Notes: generated by a model from the sequence alone, not told the origin. DNA of 64,000 nucleotides from Akkermansiaceae bacterium (GCA_015062055.1 SUVK01000002.1:24703-88702); one strand, 5' to 3'; shown: positions 33,791-43,231, counted from the first letter of the stretch. Translations and numbers: made by a program.

Positions 33791-34660
33791 TTACTCCATG
33801 GCTTTCATGGCGGTGGTGATTTCAAGCAGCTCGTTGGTGATTTGGGTCTGACGGGCCTTGTTGTATTCGAGTGTAAGCTCTCCGATAAGCGTCTTGGCAT
33901 TTTCGGTTGCGGCCTTCATGGCGACCATGCGGGCAGATTGCTCACTGGCCTTGCCTTCCAGAATCATTTGTACGAGTTGATGCCCGAAGTAGAGGGGCAG
34001 TATTGCATTGAGCAGGGTCCGGGGATCGGGCTCCAATAGGAAGTTCGGGTTATCTTCATCCGCAATGTCATCTTGAGCTGCTACATTCAGCAAGTCTTCT
34101 GAAGAGAGCGGTAGCAGGGTCATTAACTCCGGGCGTTGTACCATAACGTTAATGAACTTCTGGTAAATAACCTCGACTCGGTTGTAGGTGCCATCCGTAA
34201 ACCCTTGCCGAATCATCTGGAAGATGGGCTTGAGCTCGGCTTCTTCTACGGTGTCGCCAATGGTGAATGTGGCAACCAAGTTGCGCCCACAGCGCGTTAA
34301 TTGTGCATTGAGCTTTACGCCCACGGTGATGTAGTCGGCATCTGCATCGCATTTAAGCAACACCTCTTTGAAGAGGTTGGAGTTTAAACCGCCACACAGG
34401 CCGCGGTCGGTACTCACCACGATGATGAGTTTTTTGCCCTTTTCTCGCTGCTCCATCAGGGGAGAAGAGGCACCGTCTGACAAAGTGTCTTGCAAGTGCT
34501 TGAGCACGTTGGCAAGTGCACTCATGTAGGTGCGTCCCTTGATGGCCAGCTCTTGAGCTCGTCGCATTTTTGCAGACGCAACCATTTGCATCGCTTTGGT
34601 GATTTGCGATGTGTTGCGTACCGATTTGATGCGGCGTTTAATGTCTCTGAGACTAGCCAT
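33791..34660 (-). CDS. atpG: ATP synthase F1 subunit gamma
   Basis: 289 residues, the central stalk. Typical N-terminus MASLRDIKRRIKSVRNTSQITKAMQMVASAKMRRAQ, VVSTDRGLCGGLNSNLF in the middle and C-terminal ITNELLEITTAMKAM helix that inserts into the alpha3beta3 ring. Between atpA (9-nt gap) and atpD. Confidence 0.97.
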   Translation of the reverse strand: MASLRDIKRRIKSVRNTSQITKAMQMVASAKMRRAQELAIKGRTYMSALANVLKHLQDTLSDGASSPLMEQREKGKKLIIVVSTDRGLCGGLNSNLFKEVLLKCDADADYITVGVKLNAQLTRCGRNLVATFTIGDTVEEAELKPIFQMIRQGFTDGTYNRVEVIYQKFINVMVQRPELMTLLPLSSEDLLNVAAQDDIADEDNPNFLLEPDPRTLLNAILPLYFGHQLVQMILEGKASEQSARMVAMKAATENAKTLIGELTLEYNKARQTQITNELLEITTAMKAME

Positions 34661-34669
34661 GGTGCAGGT

Positions 34670-36211
34670 TTACTTCGTCATGCGTGATTTGAATGCAGTC
34701 ATGAACTGCTTGAGCTGCTCATCGATGCTGTCGGTGAGGGCTTTCTCTGCTTCAATGGCGGCCAAAAGCTCGGGCTTTGTCGTGCGGGCATCTTCTTCCA
34801 TCTCGCGTACCACTTTCTGTACCTTGTCAACGGGTACATCATCGAGGTAGCCTTTCTGGATGGCGTAGAGGTCTATGACTTCAATGCTCAGGCTCTTGGG
34901 GTCATATTGCCCCTGCTTGAACAGCTCTACGATGCGACGGCCACGCTCGAGCTTGGCTTTAGTGTTGGCATCAAGGTCTGAACCGAACTGCGCGAATGCT
35001 TGCAATTCTTCGAACTGAGCGAGGTCGAGCTTGACGGAGCCTGCCAGCTTCTTTACAATCTTGGTTTGAGCGGAGGAGCCTACACGGCTCACGGAGATAC
35101 CCACGTTGATGGCGGGGCGTACACCTTGGTAGAATAGGTCGGTATCCAAGAAAATCTGACCATCGGTGATGGAAATGACGTTGGTGGGAATGTAGGCGGA
35201 TACATCGCCTGCTTGCGTCTCAATGATGGGCAGGGCTGTGAGAGAACCACCCTTACGGCCACCTTCTGCGTTGATACGGGCGGCGCGCTCCAACAGGCGG
35301 CTATGCAGGTAGAATACGTCGCCGGGGTATGCTTCGCGGCCGGACGGGCGGCGCAAAATCAGGGAAACTTGGCGATAGGCCACGGCGTGTTTCGAGAGGT
35401 CATCGTATACGATAAGGGCGTCTTGACCTTGGTCCATGAAGTATTCACCCATGGCGCAACCTGCATACGGGGCGAGGTATTGCATAGCGGCACTGTCGGA
35501 GGCCGATGCTACCACGATGATGCTGTAAGGCATGGCACCGCTTTCCTCAAGCTTGGCAACCAAGCGGGAGATGGTGGCGCGTTTTTGGCCGATGGCTACG
35601 TAGATGCTGTAGAGCGGGCGATGCCCCGGCAGCTTGCCTTCCTCAGCCAGCTTGTTCTGGCGAGCTTGGGAAATCATGGTGTCGGTAGCAATGGCTGTTT
35701 TGCCCGTAGAGCGGTCGCCGATGATAAGCTCGCGCTGGCCTCGACCAATGGGAATCATGGCGTCAATGGGCAAAATACCTGTTTGCACAGGCTGGTTTAC
35801 ACCTTGTCGAGAGATAATGCCCGATGCAATCTTCTCAACGGGATAATAGGCTGCTGCGGTAATCGGCCCCTTGCCATCCAAGGGATTGCCGAGGGTGTCT
35901 ACCACACGGCCAAGCAAGCCCGGGCCAACAGGTACTTGCAACAGACGTCCTGTGGTTTTGCAAGTGTCGCCCTCTTTGAGGCCGTTGCCATTGCCGATGA
36001 GCACGGCGCCTACCTCATGCTCTTCCAAGTTCATGGCTAAGCCCATGACCCCGCCGGGGAACTCAATCATTTCATTGAGCATGGCGTTGCTGAGGCCTTC
36101 GATACGAGCCACGCCGTCGCCGATGGCTTTGATGGTGCCTACGTTTTCACTGACGGCAGCGGTGGAGGCGTTTCTGATTTGTGCTTCGAGTTCTTGTACG
36201 ATGTTACTCAT
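34670..36211 (-). CDS. atpA: ATP synthase F1 subunit alpha
   Basis: 513 residues, the non-catalytic nucleotide-binding subunit. Walker [12 protein letters not shown], then [34 protein letters not shown] and [21 protein letters not shown]; the C-terminus has the expected helical domain. Standard length. The leader lacks a Shine-Dalgarno motif and carries the 14-mer shared with atpD. Confidence 0.98.
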   Translation of the reverse strand: MSNIVQELEAQIRNASTAAVSENVGTIKAIGDGVARIEGLSNAMLNEMIEFPGGVMGLAMNLEEHEVGAVLIGNGNGLKEGDTCKTTGRLLQVPVGPGLLGRVVDTLGNPLDGKGPITAAAYYPVEKIASGIISRQGVNQPVQTGILPIDAMIPIGRGQRELIIGDRSTGKTAIATDTMISQARQNKLAEEGKLPGHRPLYSIYVAIGQKRATISRLVAKLEESGAMPYSIIVVASASDSAAMQYLAPYAGCAMGEYFMDQGQDALIVYDDLSKHAVAYRQVSLILRRPSGREAYPGDVFYLHSRLLERAARINAEGGRKGGSLTALPIIETQAGDVSAYIPTNVISITDGQIFLDTDLFYQGVRPAINVGISVSRVGSSAQTKIVKKLAGSVKLDLAQFEELQAFAQFGSDLDANTKAKLERGRRIVELFKQGQYDPKSLSIEVIDLYAIQKGYLDDVPVDKVQKVVREMEEDARTTKPELLAAIEAEKALTDSIDEQLKQFMTAFKSRMTK

Positions 36212-36230
36212 ATGCCGGATGGTGTGATTT

Positions 36231-36244
36231 TTGAAAATTGTTGG
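36231..36244. repeat. 14-mer shared between the atpA and atpD leaders, copy 2
   Basis: TTTGAAAATTGTTG on the plus strand, in the atpH-atpA spacer; identical to 33763-33776. Confidence 0.6.
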
Positions 36245-36253
36245 TTGAGAGAG

Positions 36254-36649
36254 TTAAACGGAGATTTTGGAGAGTCTGTCAATGCGGGAGCGGATGGAGG
36301 CATCGGTGACGTCATCGCCGACCTTTACGATAATGCCCCCGATAAGCTCAGGGTCAATTTGCCAGACGTAATTCAGCCCCGGGGTGCGGGCATTCAGCTT
36401 AGCTTGAATGGCTTGTTTTTCTTCATCGGTTAGGGGCAGGGCACTGGTAATGGTTGCAGTGTGGCGGGCTACCTCCAAACGCACTAACTCGGCGAGTGCG
36501 CTGAGTATGGCCAAGTAGTTACGTGGCTTTTCTTTCTCAATGTTTGTAGCCACATGGCGCACGGTGTCTTCTTGCAACAGACCATCGGGCCCTATGCAGA
36601 GCCTCATGAGGCGACGCGCCTGTGCCTGAGCTTCCTTAGTGATTTTCAT
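36254..36649 (-). CDS. atpH: ATP synthase subunit delta, shortened
   Basis: 131 residues between atpF and atpA, the normal place for delta, which ties the peripheral stalk to F1. The C-terminal half is recognisable (ARHTATITSALPLTDEEKQAIQAKL ... WQIDPELIGGIIVKVGDDVTDASIRSRIDRL). Family members usually have 175-185 residues, with a six-helix N-terminal bundle; here about 45-50 residues of that bundle are missing. The ATG follows the atpF stop closely and no upstream in-frame extension appears in the ORF track, so the short form seems genuine. Confidence 0.88.
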   Translation of the reverse strand: MKITKEAQAQARRLMRLCIGPDGLLQEDTVRHVATNIEKEKPRNYLAILSALAELVRLEVARHTATITSALPLTDEEKQAIQAKLNARTPGLNYVWQIDPELIGGIIVKVGDDVTDASIRSRIDRLSKISV

Positions 36650-36675
36650 AACGGTGGCGTAGTATGCGGCGTGGG

Positions 36676-37197
36676 TTACAGCTGCTTGATGGCCTCGGCA
36701 TTAATGGTGCGGTGGTCGCTTTCGCTGAGTACTTTACCTGTTACTTGCGCTGTAGCTTGGGCAACCAAGCGGGCAAACTCACCTTTAAGGGCTTCTTTTT
36801 CGCGCTGGGTGTCCATCTCTGCCTGTTGCTTGGCGTTTTCGATAATGGTACGGGCTTCGGTAGCTGCTTTGTCACTGAGTTCGGCCTGCAGCTTGGCTGC
36901 TGTTTCGCGAGCATGCTCAATTTGTTCTTTACCGGTGGCGTGGGCCTCTGCTAAAATCTTTTCCCCGGTAGCTTTTACCTCTGCCAATTCCTTTTCGCTG
37001 CGGGCATGCATGGCCTCGCCCTCCTCAATGCGTGCTCGGCGTTCTTCTAACTGCTGCATGATGGGCTTGAGCCCGAATTTTACCACCACGATGACCAAGA
37101 TGGTAAATGCAATGGTGTGTGCAATGAATACATCGGTATGCAGACCGAACTTGTCTGCTAATTCCGCTAATTTGTTTGCCAATACCGGAGTGTACAT
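36676..37197 (-). CDS. atpF: ATP synthase Fo subunit b
   Basis: 173 residues. An N-terminal membrane helix (VFIAHTIAFTILVIVVVKFG) is followed by a long charged alpha-helix rich in Glu, Lys and Ala (RRARIEEGEAMHARSEKELAEVKATGEKILAEA), the b-subunit stalk. Only one b-type gene is present, so a b2 homodimer is expected. Between atpE and atpH. Confidence 0.96.
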   Translation of the reverse strand: MYTPVLANKLAELADKFGLHTDVFIAHTIAFTILVIVVVKFGLKPIMQQLEERRARIEEGEAMHARSEKELAEVKATGEKILAEAHATGKEQIEHARETAAKLQAELSDKAATEARTIIENAKQQAEMDTQREKEALKGEFARLVAQATAQVTGKVLSESDHRTINAEAIKQL

Positions 37198-37283
37198 AAT
37201 GATTTGTGTGTGTTGAAAGGGGACGGGAGAATATGGTGGGGTAATGGGCTGCGCCGTTCTCCGGCGGCGCAGCCCGTTGAATC

Positions 37284-37505
37284 TTACATGAAGATTGCTA
37301 CGAATGCTACACCTTCGATAAGTGCTGCAAGAAGAATGGAGATGGTCAGAACCTTACCAAAAGAGGCGGGGTTGCGGCCTGTGGATTCTGCGGCTTTCAT
37401 ACCGATGCAACCAATGCCGATACCGGCACCAATCACGGCGAGACCTGCCTTGAGGGCGCTCAGGTCTACGGAAGCTGCTGCGTCTGCGAGTGTGGTGATG
37501 TCCAT
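37284..37505 (-). CDS. atpE: ATP synthase Fo subunit c
   Basis: 73 residues, two membrane helices with the polar loop AAESTGRNPAS. The ion-carrying Glu is in ALIEGVAFVAIF of helix 2. The Ser/Thr after the Glu and the Gln of helix 1 that mark Na+-binding c subunits are not seen, so proton coupling is likelier; this is an inference from motif knowledge. Confidence 0.96.
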   Translation of the reverse strand: MDITTLADAAASVDLSALKAGLAVIGAGIGIGCIGMKAAESTGRNPASFGKVLTISILLAALIEGVAFVAIFM

Positions 37506-37607
37506 ATTATTGTATTTGTGTTTATTGTTATTGTCTTCTGCCTGTCGTCACGACTTTACTGCATGATTCGACCGGGCGGGAAGGGGTGCTTGCTGTTTGT
37601 CTGTATA

Positions 37608-38465
37608 TCAGTGGGCTGTTTCGCCTTCTTCATCTTCATCGCCACCCAGCTGAGTCTTGAGGAAGATTGCCGTGAGCATCAGGAATACTAATGCCTGCAC
37701 GAAGCCTACGATAATTTCCAAGAACATGAATGGCAGCATGGCAAACCAGCCGATTGCCCCCATCTGTTCGAGGATAGATTCACCAGCAAAGATGTTACCG
37801 AACAAACGTGCAGCCAACGCTACCGGGCGCACGCAGATAGAAAGAATCTCGATTAATCCCACAAAGAAGAAGATGGGAAGAAGCGCATATTTTAAGAATC
37901 CGGTGAGCCCTCCTTTCGGCCCAAAGGTGTGGGTGAGGAAATGCCATGGCCCTTGGTCCTTCATTACCCAGATAAACCAAAGTATGGCGTATGAGAAACC
38001 TAAGAAAATAGTGACGTTAAAGTCAGCATTGGCACCGCGGAACAGCGGCTGGCCATCATAAGTAATGGAACCAACGCCGGGCAGCAACCCCAAATAGTTG
38101 CTTACCAAAATAAAGAGGAACACGGTAGCAAAGTACCAGAAATATTTTTTTGCCAGTTTTTTGCCGGTGAGCCCTTCTACGAAGTTATATAAAAGCTCAA
38201 ATATCCACTCAACAAAGTTCTGCACCCCGCCGGGTATGCGCTTCATGTTGCGTGAGGCCAATCTCAACAATAACGTAATTACCAAAATGGCAATTATAAA
38301 CATAATCATTGAGTTAGAAACCGGTATGGTATACCCCGGCCACACCGGCATATTCCAAATGATGGGGGCATCGCTTGTTAAACCTGCGTGTCCATGCTCG
38401 GATGCGCATGCCACCCCTCCCAACATCATTGCTGCTGCTGTAAGCTTTTGTACAAAAAGTTTCAT
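37608..38465 (-). CDS. atpB: ATP synthase Fo subunit a
   Basis: 285 residues. A cleavable-looking signal (MKLFVQKLTAAAMMLGGVACA) precedes a His-containing periplasmic stretch and 5-6 membrane helices. The conserved channel Arg lies in SICVRPVALAARLFGNIFAGE, and the last helix has FVQALVFLMLTAIFL. The C-terminus ends in an acidic tail. First gene of the operon; no atpI is upstream. The promoter is 12 nt before the ATG. Confidence 0.97.
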   Translation of the reverse strand: MKLFVQKLTAAAMMLGGVACASEHGHAGLTSDAPIIWNMPVWPGYTIPVSNSMIMFIIAILVITLLLRLASRNMKRIPGGVQNFVEWIFELLYNFVEGLTGKKLAKKYFWYFATVFLFILVSNYLGLLPGVGSITYDGQPLFRGANADFNVTIFLGFSYAILWFIWVMKDQGPWHFLTHTFGPKGGLTGFLKYALLPIFFFVGLIEILSICVRPVALAARLFGNIFAGESILEQMGAIGWFAMLPFMFLEIIVGFVQALVFLMLTAIFLKTQLGGDEDEEGETAH

Positions 38466-38477
38466 GTTGCACTTCTT

Positions 38478-38506
38478 AATCTACCACTCATTCTGCCGCG
38501 CGTCAA
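38478..38506 (-). promoter_or_regulatory. promoter of the ATP synthase operon
   Basis: Minus strand TTGACG, 17 nt, TAGATT, 12 nt before the atpB ATG; predicts a leader of only ~5 nt. Confidence 0.6.
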
Positions 38507-38550
38507 GCATCAAATTGATGTTATAGTGCCTAAAAATTGTTTTTTCTTAG

Positions 38551-39261
38551 TTATCGTCCTTTTGATTCGAAGTTTACCGTTGTAACAACGGTGGACGACA
38601 CGGGGTGTTTATCGGCTCTAGCCGGTAAGAATTGCCATGCAGAGAGAATTTTTCGTTTTACCGCCTGAGAAAACGCGGGGTGGGTAGATGATAAGATGTC
38701 TACCGCGGTGGGAATTCCCTTTGTGTCAATGTGAATACGTACCTTGACCGAGCCTTTTATTCGTTTGCGAAGGAGTTCTTTGGGATAATCGGGCTGAGGA
38801 GTTGCGGCATATTGTGGGGGCGTGTAGGAGTCGATATTTGTAGGTGGATTGTGTTGTTTACCGGATTCCTTATTTTGCGCGGGCTTGGTTGTAGTTTCTA
38901 ATTCTTCTACCGAGGGGAAAAGAATGTAGGCAAGGTCCTCAGATAACTCGGTTGCATCTATTGTATACTCCGGTGCTGTACATGGTGTGAGCAGAGGTGG
39001 CGAATCGATTAACATGAGAGGTTCCGGAGAGGGAGGGATAAAATCAGTCAACTGTGGTTTATCTGCAGGTGTCTGTTGTGTTTTTTGTGGCGAGAGTATA
39101 GCCACAATTTGTTCGGCCATTTCTGACTTGCTGAGACTTTTTTGTATAGGGAGATAGGCCAATGACAGTACCATGCAACTACACAAAAATACCGCCAACA
39201 GACAGCAAATCAATCTGTAAGCAATGTTTTGAACAGCACGATGTCGTACGTGAATGGCCAT
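38551..39261 (-). CDS. TonB-family energy transducer
   Basis: 236 residues. An N-terminal membrane anchor (LICCLLAVFLCSCMVLSLAYLPI), a Pro-rich periplasmic middle (FIPPSPEP, YTPPQYAATPQPDYP) and a C-terminal TonB domain (about 155-236; YPKELLRKRIKGSVKVRIHIDTKGIPTAVDIL). It would transmit proton-motive force to the receptor encoded two genes upstream. No exbB/exbD is in the window. It lies 4 nt after the solute-binding protein gene in a riboswitch-led operon, suggesting a dedicated rather than general TonB. Confidence 0.9.
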   Translation of the reverse strand: MAIHVRHRAVQNIAYRLICCLLAVFLCSCMVLSLAYLPIQKSLSKSEMAEQIVAILSPQKTQQTPADKPQLTDFIPPSPEPLMLIDSPPLLTPCTAPEYTIDATELSEDLAYILFPSVEELETTTKPAQNKESGKQHNPPTNIDSYTPPQYAATPQPDYPKELLRKRIKGSVKVRIHIDTKGIPTAVDILSSTHPAFSQAVKRKILSAWQFLPARADKHPVSSTVVTTVNFESKGR

Positions 39262-39265
39262 GGTA

Positions 39266-41050
39266 TCAATGGCTGAGCCAAAAAGTGTGAGACTCCGTTA
39301 AATCGTATGTAGAATAGGCTCCTTGAGGAAAGTGAACATGTGGCCAAGTTGCTATGTTTACTCTGTTTTCCATCCACCCCGGCAGCCAAACCGCTTGCTC
39401 GTAAATGAGTTTCTCGATTGTGGCTGCTGCCGTGTTGAGTTCATCTTGTGTCGTTGCTGATTCGAAGTATTCGATAGCAAGGTCAATTTCGTGACTGTGC
39501 AAGTTGAACGGGGCGTCGTCTCCTGTAGCAGAAGAATGGAAGCATTGTCTGTAGTTCGGCAATGGGTTCCCTGCAACGGTAGACCAAAAGAGCATGTGGT
39601 GTTGTTTTTGCCTGACGAGGTTTGAACAGCTTTGCCATGGTAGAGGTTCCGGTACGATTTCGGCACCGCATGTTTTTGCGCTTTGTGAAAGCAGGGCTAC
39701 CAAGGTGCTGACTTTTTCCGATGGTGTGTAGGCTAAGCGTATGCTCAGGCGTGTGCCATCCTCTTTCATTAAAATACCATCTGCTCCGCAATGGGTATAA
39801 CCGGCTGCATGAAAATAAGCTCTTGCGGATTCGGGATTATAGGAGTATGGGGAAGAAGTATGCTGTATTCTTGCATAACCGGAGGCAAATTGAGGTAAGC
39901 GTTCTACCTCGCCACGGAAAATGATTTGCATGGCATATTGCATATCCATGGAGTGCATCAATCCTTTGCGAAGATTGAGGTCGGGCAATGTTTGTGCATT
40001 CAGAGCAATACCGTAGGGAGGCATGGGGTAGTTGAGTGTAAAGCGCAGCTGTTTTATTTGGCTATCAGCATAGGTGATTTTTTCTTGCCACGCAACGATG
40101 TTGCGAGTTTGTAGTACATCTAAAGCACCACGCAAGAAGAGCTCCCACACCTGTGCTTCATCGGTCAGAAAGTGGTGCTCTATAGTATCCGCATTGCATG
40201 TGTGGCGAAAACCGGCAAGATTCTTTGCCCACCAAGCATCATTGCGCACCAGGGTGATAAGTCGCCCGCGCTGTACTTTGCCCACGGTGTATGCCCCGGT
40301 CGTGGGGGGGATACGGTGTTGATAGCGTTTTTGGTAATCACTGCCGAATTCGGCGTAGAAGCCGGGCTCGGCCGGGTGCAGCGCTTGGGCTGCGATTAAG
40401 TAGGGCTCAATACTCTTTCTTCGCAATTTTATCGCCAGCACAGAGTCTTCGTACACGTGCAACTCATCTATTATATTGCTGCACGTTGAGTCCCCTGTCT
40501 GTTCTCTCAATAGGGCCCCTAGTGCGAAATCTCCTGCGCGCACAGGGCGCCCGTTCGAGTAGCGAGCCTCCGGGTTAAGTCGAAACCACAATAGGCCTTG
40601 ATGCTCAGCCCAGGCTTCAGCTAATCCCGGTATTTGTTGTCCGGTTGTCGGGTGCTCTCTTACCAGTGGTACGTCTATGCGGGTAAACAAATTATAGTGA
40701 AAAAATTGGGGGGAAGGACTACCGAAAGCGAGAAAGTTGGCGGGGAACGGCCCAACATTACTCATGCGGAGGCAGCCCCCCTTGCGGGCAAGGGGGGAGC
40801 CGATTTCGGGAAACTCTGATGTAGTTTGCCACGGTATATGTGCAGCAGATTCAGTATGGCGCAAAACTTTCATCGAATGCATTTGCCCGAGTTGCCGATC
40901 AAAATCATCGGGATATGGGGCAGGGGGCATGTTTTGCACACTCGTTGCTGTCCGGGATGTTACATGGTCGGGTATTGCCAAATGTGCTAACACATACAGT
41001 ATTAAACAGAAAAGCAACAAACCAGCTGCTATGTATCGGTATTTTTTCAT
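39266..41050 (-). CDS. ABC-type extracellular solute-binding protein, family 5
   Basis: 594 residues of the SBP_bac_5 (OppA/DppA/NikA/YejA) type, with an uncleaved-looking membrane anchor or signal (YIAAGLLLFCLILYVLAHLAI). Family features: GLAEAWAEHQGLLWFRLNPEARYSNGRPVRAGDF, PPTTGAYTV, and the C-terminal lobe with NLRKGLMHSMD. Members bind peptides, nickel or heme-like ligands in the periplasm. Its ATG overlaps the receptor stop (TGATG), so it is coupled to a cobalamin-riboswitch-controlled receptor. No ABC permease or ATPase is adjacent. The ligand may be a corrinoid or something co-imported, but this is not shown. Confidence 0.88.
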   Translation of the reverse strand: MKKYRYIAAGLLLFCLILYVLAHLAIPDHVTSRTATSVQNMPPAPYPDDFDRQLGQMHSMKVLRHTESAAHIPWQTTSEFPEIGSPLARKGGCLRMSNVGPFPANFLAFGSPSPQFFHYNLFTRIDVPLVREHPTTGQQIPGLAEAWAEHQGLLWFRLNPEARYSNGRPVRAGDFALGALLREQTGDSTCSNIIDELHVYEDSVLAIKLRRKSIEPYLIAAQALHPAEPGFYAEFGSDYQKRYQHRIPPTTGAYTVGKVQRGRLITLVRNDAWWAKNLAGFRHTCNADTIEHHFLTDEAQVWELFLRGALDVLQTRNIVAWQEKITYADSQIKQLRFTLNYPMPPYGIALNAQTLPDLNLRKGLMHSMDMQYAMQIIFRGEVERLPQFASGYARIQHTSSPYSYNPESARAYFHAAGYTHCGADGILMKEDGTRLSIRLAYTPSEKVSTLVALLSQSAKTCGAEIVPEPLPWQSCSNLVRQKQHHMLFWSTVAGNPLPNYRQCFHSSATGDDAPFNLHSHEIDLAIEYFESATTQDELNTAAATIEKLIYEQAVWLPGWMENRVNIATWPHVHFPQGAYSTYDLTESHTFWLSH

Positions 41051-42996
41051 CAGAACGTAATGGTACAGCCTGCATGAATAGTAGTGCCTGCCGAAATAAA
41101 AGAGTAATTCGGGTCGGCATAGTGACCTTCCGTTACATATTTCTGGTTAGTAAGGTTTTCAATTGCAACATGCAAGCTTAAGTTTTCATTGACCTTATAT
41201 TGAGCATACCATCGCAAGTTGTAATAATTGTCCAGATGACTATATGGCGTTGCCGAGTAGTGGCTTCGCCCAACCGCTGCTGAAAAGCCAATCCCGGTTG
41301 TAAAATCCTCTATGGGTGACGTATGGATGTCCGCTTGCCATATTTGGCGTACGGAGGACGGAATTTGTTTGTCGTCAGATGTTTTTGGCCGGGTGTAGGT
41401 CCACGATAACTTATATTGCGTATTCCAATGGGGCTCAAGCGTGCCACTCAGCGCCATTTCCGCACCGAGGATAGTCCAGTACCCCTGCATGTTCTCGTAA
41501 CGGCTTGCGTAGGCCGCGTTATCCCAAACGGTGCCTATGGCGTTATCCCTTTGTTCCCAGAAGAAGGTAAGGCTGAATGTGTGATTATCGGATACTGATT
41601 GCTCGAACCCGATGTCGGCACTGATGCTGTTTTCGCAATCCAAGTCGGGATTGCCGATGTATTTGCCATAGGGCGCTACGAATTCTCCTGCGCTGCTTTG
41701 GAAGGATGAAGGTGCCCGATACCCGGTGCCGACAGAGGCAAATACTCGCGTTTTGTCGTCATTAAAACGGTATGACGATGCAGCGCGAATGCTTACGAGG
41801 GCATCGTGCACATTGCTGTAATCCAGACGAGCAGCCAATGTGCTATCCCAATTTTCGTTTGGGGTAATATGGTGCTCTGCTGCCAGCCCGAACACGTTTT
41901 CAAGATTCTTGTACTGATTATCTGTCGTGCCACCCGAGACACAATCGTAGTCATTGCGATTCCACGAAATGGCGGCCATAGTGGTTTGGTGCTTGCACCA
42001 CTCGTAGTTGTTACGCCATTCTACTTGTAAGTTGCGCATGTTTTGCAGGTAATCATCTGCTAATTTGGCATCAAAGGTATAGTAACCGGCCATAAGAGAA
42101 CTCTGCCATTGGTCGGTAAGCTGTGTTTGCCATTTTGCTGTCAGTAGATTACTGCGAAAACGGTAGGTATTGTAGGTGGGCCAAGCGGGGTCCATGGAGT
42201 CATATCCATACTCAGAATCCTCTCGTCGATAGGTGAGCGTGATTTTGTTCTCATCGTCAGGGCGATAATCCAAGCGCATTGCTTCGTTACGCGATTCTGA
42301 TTCAAAAGCATTGCGTTGAGCGGAGGTTTTGCCGTTGGCTGTTTGCACATCGTTATCGGTGCGTGAATAGCCGATGTTGAAAAACCAAGCCAGATTATCC
42401 ACACATCCTTGGGTGGATACGTTGCCGGTGTAGGCATTGTTGCTGCCTACCTCGTTAAATAGAGTGATGCCGGGCTCGCCTTCGCCCTCCGGGGTTTCCA
42501 TAAAAATGACACCGCCGATTGCTCCGCCTCCGAAAACTGCACCTTGGCTGCCCTTGAGCACCTCGAGATTACCCAATGAAAAAACATCCGTCCTGCCCAG
42601 CACGTTAGAGGTAATGAGGGTATCGCCGCCGTTTGAACTCAAGCGCATGCCGTCTATCATGGTGGATGTGTAGGCGTCAGAGCTCATGCCGCGTATCACG
42701 ATTTGTGAGGTGTTGCCCTTTTGGTTGGCACCACCACCGGGTAGTACGTATACGCCCGGTAACGTAGTAAGGGCCTCCGAAACAGTGTAGATGCCCTCTT
42801 CTTTCATTTGTTCCAGATCTACTACCTCCACCGATACTCCTGTTTGGTCATAAGGTATGGCGAATCCGCCGTGGGCTGATACTGTGATGGAGGGTAGCTC
42901 TGTTTCTTGCTGATCTGCAAAAACGCCGCCTGTCGCTATCAGCGCAGGCACTACTGCATATGCCACTATCTGAGTGGCGTTTTTTTTGTATTTCAT
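41050..42996 (-). CDS. TonB-dependent outer-membrane receptor, probable vitamin B12/corrinoid (BtuB-like)
   Basis: 648 residues. Signal peptide (MKYKKNATQIVAYAVVPALIATGGVFA), TonB box region (ITVSAHG), plug domain (about 40-160; TVSEALTTLPGVYVLPGGG, IVIRGMSS, VEVLKGSQGAVFG-like segment) and a beta-barrel ending in IHAGCTITF with a terminal Phe. The ATG at 42996 gives the signal peptide; the ORF-track extension runs into the leader RNA. A cobalamin riboswitch sits directly upstream, which is the main reason for the B12 assignment; the receptor sequence alone would not decide the substrate. Confidence 0.9.
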   Translation of the reverse strand: MKYKKNATQIVAYAVVPALIATGGVFADQQETELPSITVSAHGGFAIPYDQTGVSVEVVDLEQMKEEGIYTVSEALTTLPGVYVLPGGGANQKGNTSQIVIRGMSSDAYTSTMIDGMRLSSNGGDTLITSNVLGRTDVFSLGNLEVLKGSQGAVFGGGAIGGVIFMETPEGEGEPGITLFNEVGSNNAYTGNVSTQGCVDNLAWFFNIGYSRTDNDVQTANGKTSAQRNAFESESRNEAMRLDYRPDDENKITLTYRREDSEYGYDSMDPAWPTYNTYRFRSNLLTAKWQTQLTDQWQSSLMAGYYTFDAKLADDYLQNMRNLQVEWRNNYEWCKHQTTMAAISWNRNDYDCVSGGTTDNQYKNLENVFGLAAEHHITPNENWDSTLAARLDYSNVHDALVSIRAASSYRFNDDKTRVFASVGTGYRAPSSFQSSAGEFVAPYGKYIGNPDLDCENSISADIGFEQSVSDNHTFSLTFFWEQRDNAIGTVWDNAAYASRYENMQGYWTILGAEMALSGTLEPHWNTQYKLSWTYTRPKTSDDKQIPSSVRQIWQADIHTSPIEDFTTGIGFSAAVGRSHYSATPYSHLDNYYNLRWYAQYKVNENLSLHVAIENLTNQKYVTEGHYADPNYSFISAGTTIHAGCTITF

Positions 42997-43011
42997 TTGT
43001 ATGGTATTGTC

Positions 43012-43198
43012 TGTGCTCGGTGCAACGCCGAGCGATTTAGACTTGCTCCACGGCCGGTCTTCCGACTGAGTTCGCTTTGTGATATGCGAACAACACGGTT
43101 GCGGCACAGCGGCAGATTCTCACTGCCTTTCCCGTCTATTTCCTGCGGCTTCCTCGCCGCCTCCGGGAGCAAAGGTCCGTTATTTTGTTGAACCTCGC
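43012..43198 (-). ncRNA. cobalamin riboswitch
   Basis: In the leader of the receptor operon the minus strand reads GGGAAAGGCAGTGAGAATC, then CTGCCGCTGTGCCGCAACCG, and later CAGTCGGAAGACCGGCC, the conserved core and B12-box-like segments of the cobalamin class. A GCTCGG...CCGAGC hairpin at the 3' side is likely part of the expression platform; there is no T-tract, so translational control is likelier than termination. Confidence 0.9.
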
Positions 43199-43202
43199 AG
43201 GC

Positions 43203-43231
43203 ATTTAATATCAAATTACGAATCAATGCAA
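43203..43231 (-). promoter_or_regulatory. promoter of the B12-riboswitch operon
   Basis: Minus strand TTGCAT, 17 nt, TTAAAT; transcription would begin right at the 5' edge of the riboswitch. Confidence 0.5.

Noticed and set aside
35213-36040. 275-codon plus-strand ORF
   Set aside because: Antisense shadow of atpA with low-complexity translation.
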